From positions 372,001 through 436,000 of the forward strand of contig NZ_SODP01000003.1 in NCBI RefSeq assembly GCF_004365355.1: DNA of 64,000 bases, in the 5' to 3' direction. This DNA is from Kribbella pratensis (GTDB taxonomy: Bacteria; Actinomycetota; Actinomycetes; Propionibacteriales; Kribbellaceae). The notes below the pieces were generated by a model. That model did not search any database, was not told where the DNA came from, and saw only the letters and a program-made list of their open reading frames with translations. Within the stretch, counting starts at the first letter, position 1; every line of letters begins with the position of its first letter. This document shows positions 60,966 to 64,000 of the stretch, piece by piece. The position numbers and the translations under genes are program-made.

Positions 60966-61805
60966 ATGCCGTTGGTTTCCGGGGCCGAGGTTGTGCTGGC
61001 TGCGGCCAAGGCCGGTCGTGGTGTCGGCGCGTTCAACGTGATCCAGCTGGAGCACGCGACCGCGTTGATCGCGGGTGCGGAGCAGGTCGGTGCGCCGGTG
61101 ATCCTGCAGATCAGTGAGAACGCGGTGAAGTACCACGGCGCGCTCAAGCCGATCGGGCTCGGCACGCTGGCGGCCGCGGCGGCCGCGACGGTGCCGGTCG
61201 TCGTCCACCTGGATCACGCGATGGACCGGGACCTGGTCACCGAGGCGGTCGCACTCGGGTTCACGTCGGTCATGTACGACGCCTCCAAGCTCGAATACGC
61301 CGACAACGTGGCCGCGACGTCCGAGGTGGTTGCGTACTGCCACGACCACGGGGTCTTCGTCGAGGCCGAGATCGGCGAGGTCGGCGGGAAGGACGGCGTC
61401 CACGCACCCGGCGCCCGCACCCGCCCCGACGAAGCACTCGCCTTCGCCGAGGCCACCGGTGTCGACGCGCTGGCGGTCGCGGTCGGCTCGAGTCACGCCA
61501 TGACCGAGCGCACCGCGACGCTCGACTTCGACCTCATCACGCAACTCCGCGACGCCGTCCCGGTGCCGTTGGTGCTGCATGGCTCGTCGGGAGTCGCCGA
61601 TCCGGATCTCACCCGGGCCGTCGAGGCCGGCATGACCAAGGTCAACATCGCCACCCATCTGAACAACGTCTTCACCGGCGTCGTTCGCGAGGTGCTCGCC
61701 GAGAACCCGAAGCTGGTCGACACGAGGAAGTACCTCGGCCCGGCCCGCGACGCCGTGGCGACCGAGGTCGCGCGACTGCTGGGTGTGCTGAAGGCGACGG
61801 CCTAG
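60966..61805 (+). CDS. Class II (tagatose/fructose) bisphosphate aldolase
   Basis: A 279-residue class II aldolase of the KbaY/GatY type. Metal and catalytic motifs are HLDHAMD, VEAEIGEVGG, VGSSHAMTE and VLHGSSGV. It cleaves a ketose 1,6-bisphosphate to DHAP and glyceraldehyde 3-phosphate. AAGGAG lies 5 nt before the ATG. Last gene of the operon, with the deacetylase and PfkB kinase upstream; its stop overlaps the convergent small gene. Confidence 0.9.
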   Translation: MPLVSGAEVVLAAAKAGRGVGAFNVIQLEHATALIAGAEQVGAPVILQISENAVKYHGALKPIGLGTLAAAAAATVPVVVHLDHAMDRDLVTEAVALGFTSVMYDASKLEYADNVAATSEVVAYCHDHGVFVEAEIGEVGGKDGVHAPGARTRPDEALAFAEATGVDALAVAVGSSHAMTERTATLDFDLITQLRDAVPVPLVLHGSSGVADPDLTRAVEAGMTKVNIATHLNNVFTGVVREVLAENPKLVDTRKYLGPARDAVATEVARLLGVLKATA

Positions 61806-62056
61806 ATCCCGGCGGCACCTCGGATCCAGTGCGCGCGCAGATCGTCGCGGGCGACCTGGACCTGCTCGCGGGTCGCCGGATCGGGCACCTCGAAATCGTC
61901 GATCAGCCGGGTGAGTGCCATCTCGACCGCCGCGACCAGCGCGTCCTCCTCGGACAGGTCGGACTCGGCCACTCCGCGCAGCCCGGCCGCGAGCGCGGCG
62001 AGCCCAGCCCGCTCCTGATCGGTGAACTGCACCCGGATCTCGGTCCTGCTGTCCAC
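61802..62056 (-). CDS. Small hypothetical protein
   Basis: An 84-residue, acidic, helix-rich protein (MDSRTEIRVQFTDQERAGLA start; ALVAAVEMALTRLIDDFEVP). No known domain was recognised. It is divergent from the TetR gene at 62131 and overlaps the aldolase stop by four bases. GAGGAGGCG precedes the ATG. Confidence 0.7.
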   Translation of the reverse strand: MDSRTEIRVQFTDQERAGLAALAAGLRGVAESDLSEEDALVAAVEMALTRLIDDFEVPDPATREQVQVARDDLRAHWIRGAAGI

Positions 62057-62093
62057 GCCGCCTCCTCAGACGATTGCTACAGTCATGGTGCAA

Positions 62094-62111
62094 TGCAACG
62101 ATCATGTTGCA
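62094..62111. promoter_or_regulatory. TetR operator, TGCAAC-N6-GTTGCA
   Basis: TGCAAC (62094-62099) and GTTGCA (62106-62111) form a perfect dyad 20 bp before the TetR ATG. The same half-site recurs after the gene, pointing to one regulator. Confidence 0.78.
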
Positions 62112-62130
62112 CAAGAGTGAGGGGTCGCGG

Positions 62131-62688
62131 ATGACCGTGGCGGTGGACGAGACGCTGCGTACGGCGGCCATCGCCGTACTGGCCGAGCACGGCTGGGCAG
62201 GGGTGACGCTGGAGCGGGTCGCGGAGAAGGTCGGCCGGTCGCGGGTCACGCTCTGGCGGCAGGGCCTGACCGTCGAGGCGCTGCTGAACTCCCTGCTGGA
62301 CGCTCTGGCCGACGACTATCGGGACACGATGTGGCCGGTGCTGGCCGGTTCCGGGACCGGTCGCGAGGGCCTGATCCGCACCATCGAGGCGCTGTTCGAC
62401 GTGATCGACCGGCATCTTCCGCTGATGTTGTCGTCGGACCTGGTCTTCCATCAGGAACAGGCCCGCAACGGGCCGGTCTCGTTCCTGGATCCGTTCGAGC
62501 GGTTCCTCCGCGACGGCGAGGCGGACGGCACGCTGCACCCGCACGGCCGGGTCAGCGACGTGGCCGAGGTGCTGATGGTCTCGGCCGCCTTCACTTATGT
62601 GCACATGCGCGGCCGGCACCACTGGTCCCGGTCGCGGGCCCGGCGCCTGACCCTCGACCTGGTCCTCCGCGGCGTGCTGGAGGCGTGA
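62131..62688 (+). CDS. TetR/AcrR family transcriptional regulator
   Basis: A 185-residue regulator with a compact HTH (WAGVTLERVAEKVGRSRVTL and WRQGLTVEALLNSLL). The C-terminal part holds HLPLMLSSDLVFHQEQARNG. The ATG at 62131 follows GAGGGG; an upstream in-frame start would run through the operator. TGCAAC sites both before and after the gene suggest that it controls itself and the HIT/permease pair. Confidence 0.88.
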   Translation: MTVAVDETLRTAAIAVLAEHGWAGVTLERVAEKVGRSRVTLWRQGLTVEALLNSLLDALADDYRDTMWPVLAGSGTGREGLIRTIEALFDVIDRHLPLMLSSDLVFHQEQARNGPVSFLDPFERFLRDGEADGTLHPHGRVSDVAEVLMVSAAFTYVHMRGRHHWSRSRARRLTLDLVLRGVLEA

Positions 62689-62727
62689 AACATGCCTGTT
62701 GCATTTCTTGCAACGAGCGTGTTTCAC
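62685..62727. promoter_or_regulatory. Nested 43-bp dyad before the HIT gene
   Basis: GTTGCA (62698-62703) and TGCAAC (62709-62714) share one centre (62706) with an outer pair GTGAAACA (62685-62692) and TGTTTCAC (62720-62727). The outer arm includes the TetR stop codon. Confidence 0.8.
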
Positions 62728-62763
62728 TAACGGCATCATCAGCTTCTCCTGGAGGAGACCGCC

Positions 62764-63303
62764 ATGACACTGCCGTACGCCGAACCGCTGATCCGTCGTG
62801 AGCCGCAGCCGCGGGTGATTCCCGAGCCGCTGCGTGTCGGCGAGCCCGGTGGGGATCCCTGTGGACTGTGCAGCTGGCTCGCCGGCCTGGACGACACCGC
62901 GACGACTCGGGACCCCGCAGACAAGCCGCTCTGGTACGACGACGACTGGGCGCTCTGCCGGGCGACCGGCGTCACCATCCCCGGCGTGGTCTGGCTGACG
63001 AGCCGCGCTCACCATGACTCGTTCGCCGACCTGCCGGATGCCTTGGCGCGCAGCTACGGGCCGATGGTCGCCCGGGTCGAGCGGGCCGTTCTGGCGCTCG
63101 GCGACATCGCCCGGGTGCATGTCTATCGTTGGGGCGACGGTTCGGCTCATTTTCATGTGTGGTTCTACCCGCGGCCGCTGGGAATGCTCGAGGCCAAGCG
63201 GGAGATGCTGCCGCTGTGGGCCGATGTCCTGCCCGAAGCCCCCAAGGAGGTCGTCGCCGATGCCGAGGACAAGATCGCGGCGGCGTTGGCGGCGGACAGC
63301 TGA
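62764..63303 (+). CDS. HIT-like protein with variant histidine triad
   Basis: A 179-residue HIT-superfamily protein. The signature is HFHVWFYPRP: His129 and His131 are kept and the third His is Trp133. An early CxxC (Cys33, Cys36) suggests a zinc site. HIT enzymes hydrolyse or transfer nucleoside phosphates. GGAGGAGACC precedes the ATG. It lies 76 bp after TetR and one base before the permease start. Substrate unknown. Confidence 0.8.
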   Translation: MTLPYAEPLIRREPQPRVIPEPLRVGEPGGDPCGLCSWLAGLDDTATTRDPADKPLWYDDDWALCRATGVTIPGVVWLTSRAHHDSFADLPDALARSYGPMVARVERAVLALGDIARVHVYRWGDGSAHFHVWFYPRPLGMLEAKREMLPLWADVLPEAPKEVVADAEDKIAAALAADS

Positions 63304-63304
63304 C

Positions 63305-64000
63305 ATGAATGCATCCAGGCCGGAGCAGACGGGCGAGGCCCGGCTCGCGCGGCGGCTCGGGCTGGGTGACGCGGTCCTGATCGGGCTCGGCTCGATGGTT
63401 GGCGCCGGTGTGTTCGCGGTCTGGTCGCCGGCCGCGCACGCCGCCGGCTCGTGGTTGCTCCTCGGCCTGGCGATCGCAGCGGTTGTCGCCTACTGCAACG
63501 CAGCCTCCTCGGCCCAGCTGGCCGTGGTCTACCCGGTGTCCGGCGGCACCTACATCTACGGCCGCGAACGCCTGGGGGAGTGGTGGGGGTTCGCCGCGGG
63601 CTGGTGCTTCGTCATCGGGAAGACCGCGTCCTGCGCCGCGATGGCGCTGACCTTCGCGACCTACGTCGTTCCCGACGAATGGCTGCAACGCCTGCTGGCC
63701 CTTGCGGCTGTTGTGGTCCTTGCCGCCGTCAACTACCGCGGTGTGACCAGAACAGCCCGCCTGACCAGGATCCTCGTCACCTGCACGTTCGTCGTACTCG
63801 CCTTGGTCCTCGTCCTGCTCTACACCGGCGAGCCCCACCATCACACGTCCGCCCCCACCTCGGCGTACGGCGTTCTGCAGTCGGCCGGCCTGCTGTTCTT
63901 CGCGTTCGCCGGCTACGCGCGGATCGCGACCATGGGCGAGGAGGTCCGTGAGCCGGCCAGAACGATCCCGCGAGCGATCACCGTCGCGCTAGCCGTTGCT
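63305..64000 (+). CDS. APC family amino-acid permease (3' end beyond window)
   Basis: The frame is open from ATG 63305 to the last base, so 232 residues are visible and the C-terminus is missing. It starts with a short charged tail and LGLGDAVLIGLGSMVGAGVF, the signature first helix of APC transporters. Five to six further helices follow, including YPVSGGTYIYGRERLG and the FFAFAGYARIATMGEEVREP motif typical of the cationic/neutral amino-acid group. It is directly downstream of the HIT gene. Confidence 0.9.
   Translation, partial: MNASRPEQTGEARLARRLGLGDAVLIGLGSMVGAGVFAVWSPAAHAAGSWLLLGLAIAAVVAYCNAASSAQLAVVYPVSGGTYIYGRERLGEWWGFAAGWCFVIGKTASCAAMALTFATYVVPDEWLQRLLALAAVVVLAAVNYRGVTRTARLTRILVTCTFVVLALVLVLLYTGEPHHHTSAPTSAYGVLQSAGLLFFAFAGYARIATMGEEVREPARTIPRAITVALAVA

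Overview
The window reads as chromosomal DNA of a high-GC actinomycete. GC-rich codon use, a mycothione reductase, an F420-type luciferase-like oxidoreductase, ATPase-less sugar ABC operons and many leaderless starts point to the Nocardioidaceae, with Kribbella or a close relative the best guess from general resemblance. No rRNA, tRNA, CRISPR array, prophage or transposase gene was seen. Almost all of it is ordinary, densely packed core and accessory metabolism, with one gene cut by each window edge.

Layout. 1-14.6 kb: a housekeeping neighbourhood (3' end of a cold-shock protein, a TetR/MFS efflux divergon, an MFS protein with long disordered tails, DUF3027, a LysR/DUF4331 divergon, a CYTH protein, DUF2530, an NCS2 purine permease, a MarR-MFS pair, DUF4429). 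14.7-21.5 kb: mycothione reductase, a polynucleotide-kinase-like/LLM oxidoreductase fusion divergent from the 2H phosphoesterase ThpR, and an iron-regulated efeUOB operon under two IdeR/DtxR-like boxes. 21.5-23.9 kb: TetR, SDR and quinone-oxidoreductase genes. 24.0-36.0 kb: two sugar ABC importers without ATPases. The first is under a LacI repressor with paired operators; the second is co-transcribed with an 839-residue putative glycosidase. Between them are a hexapeptide acyltransferase fused to a toroid-like domain and a tiny membrane peptide. 36.3-46.2 kb: a membrane protein, a tandem universal stress protein, an ArsR-like/MFS pair, a vapBC module, a methyltransferase, a secreted protein, a DUF1905-GNAT fusion and serC. 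46.3-53.1 kb: a PhyH/AraC divergon, citrate synthase 2, an unknown protein, pdxH and an MMPL transporter. 53.2-57.8 kb: the TetR regulator of mmpL, a predicted structured RNA on the opposite strand, an SPFH pair, a CGNR regulator, a HotDog thioesterase and a TetR gene. 58.0-61.8 kb: an amino-sugar/tagatose operon (ROK kinase, nagA-type deacetylase, PfkB kinase, class II aldolase). 61.8-64.0 kb: a small hypothetical, a TetR regulator, a HIT protein and the start of an APC permease cut by the window edge.

Regulation is unusually legible. Most local regulators sit beside palindromes in the adjacent intergenic gap: 35-bp near-perfect dyads at two TetR/transporter divergons, a nested dyad at TetR/HIT, paired LacI sites, and a palindrome covering the vapBC promoter. 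About seventeen genes have a -10-like hexamer 6-8 nt before the start codon, so leaderless transcription is probably common here. I used that pattern to choose several starts.

The most interesting points are the predicted promoter/short-ORF/terminator RNA at 53.99-54.23 kb facing tetR-mmpL, the kinase-oxidoreductase fusion next to thpR, and the acyltransferase-toroid fusion. Nothing here was checked by homology search; family names rest on motif recognition.
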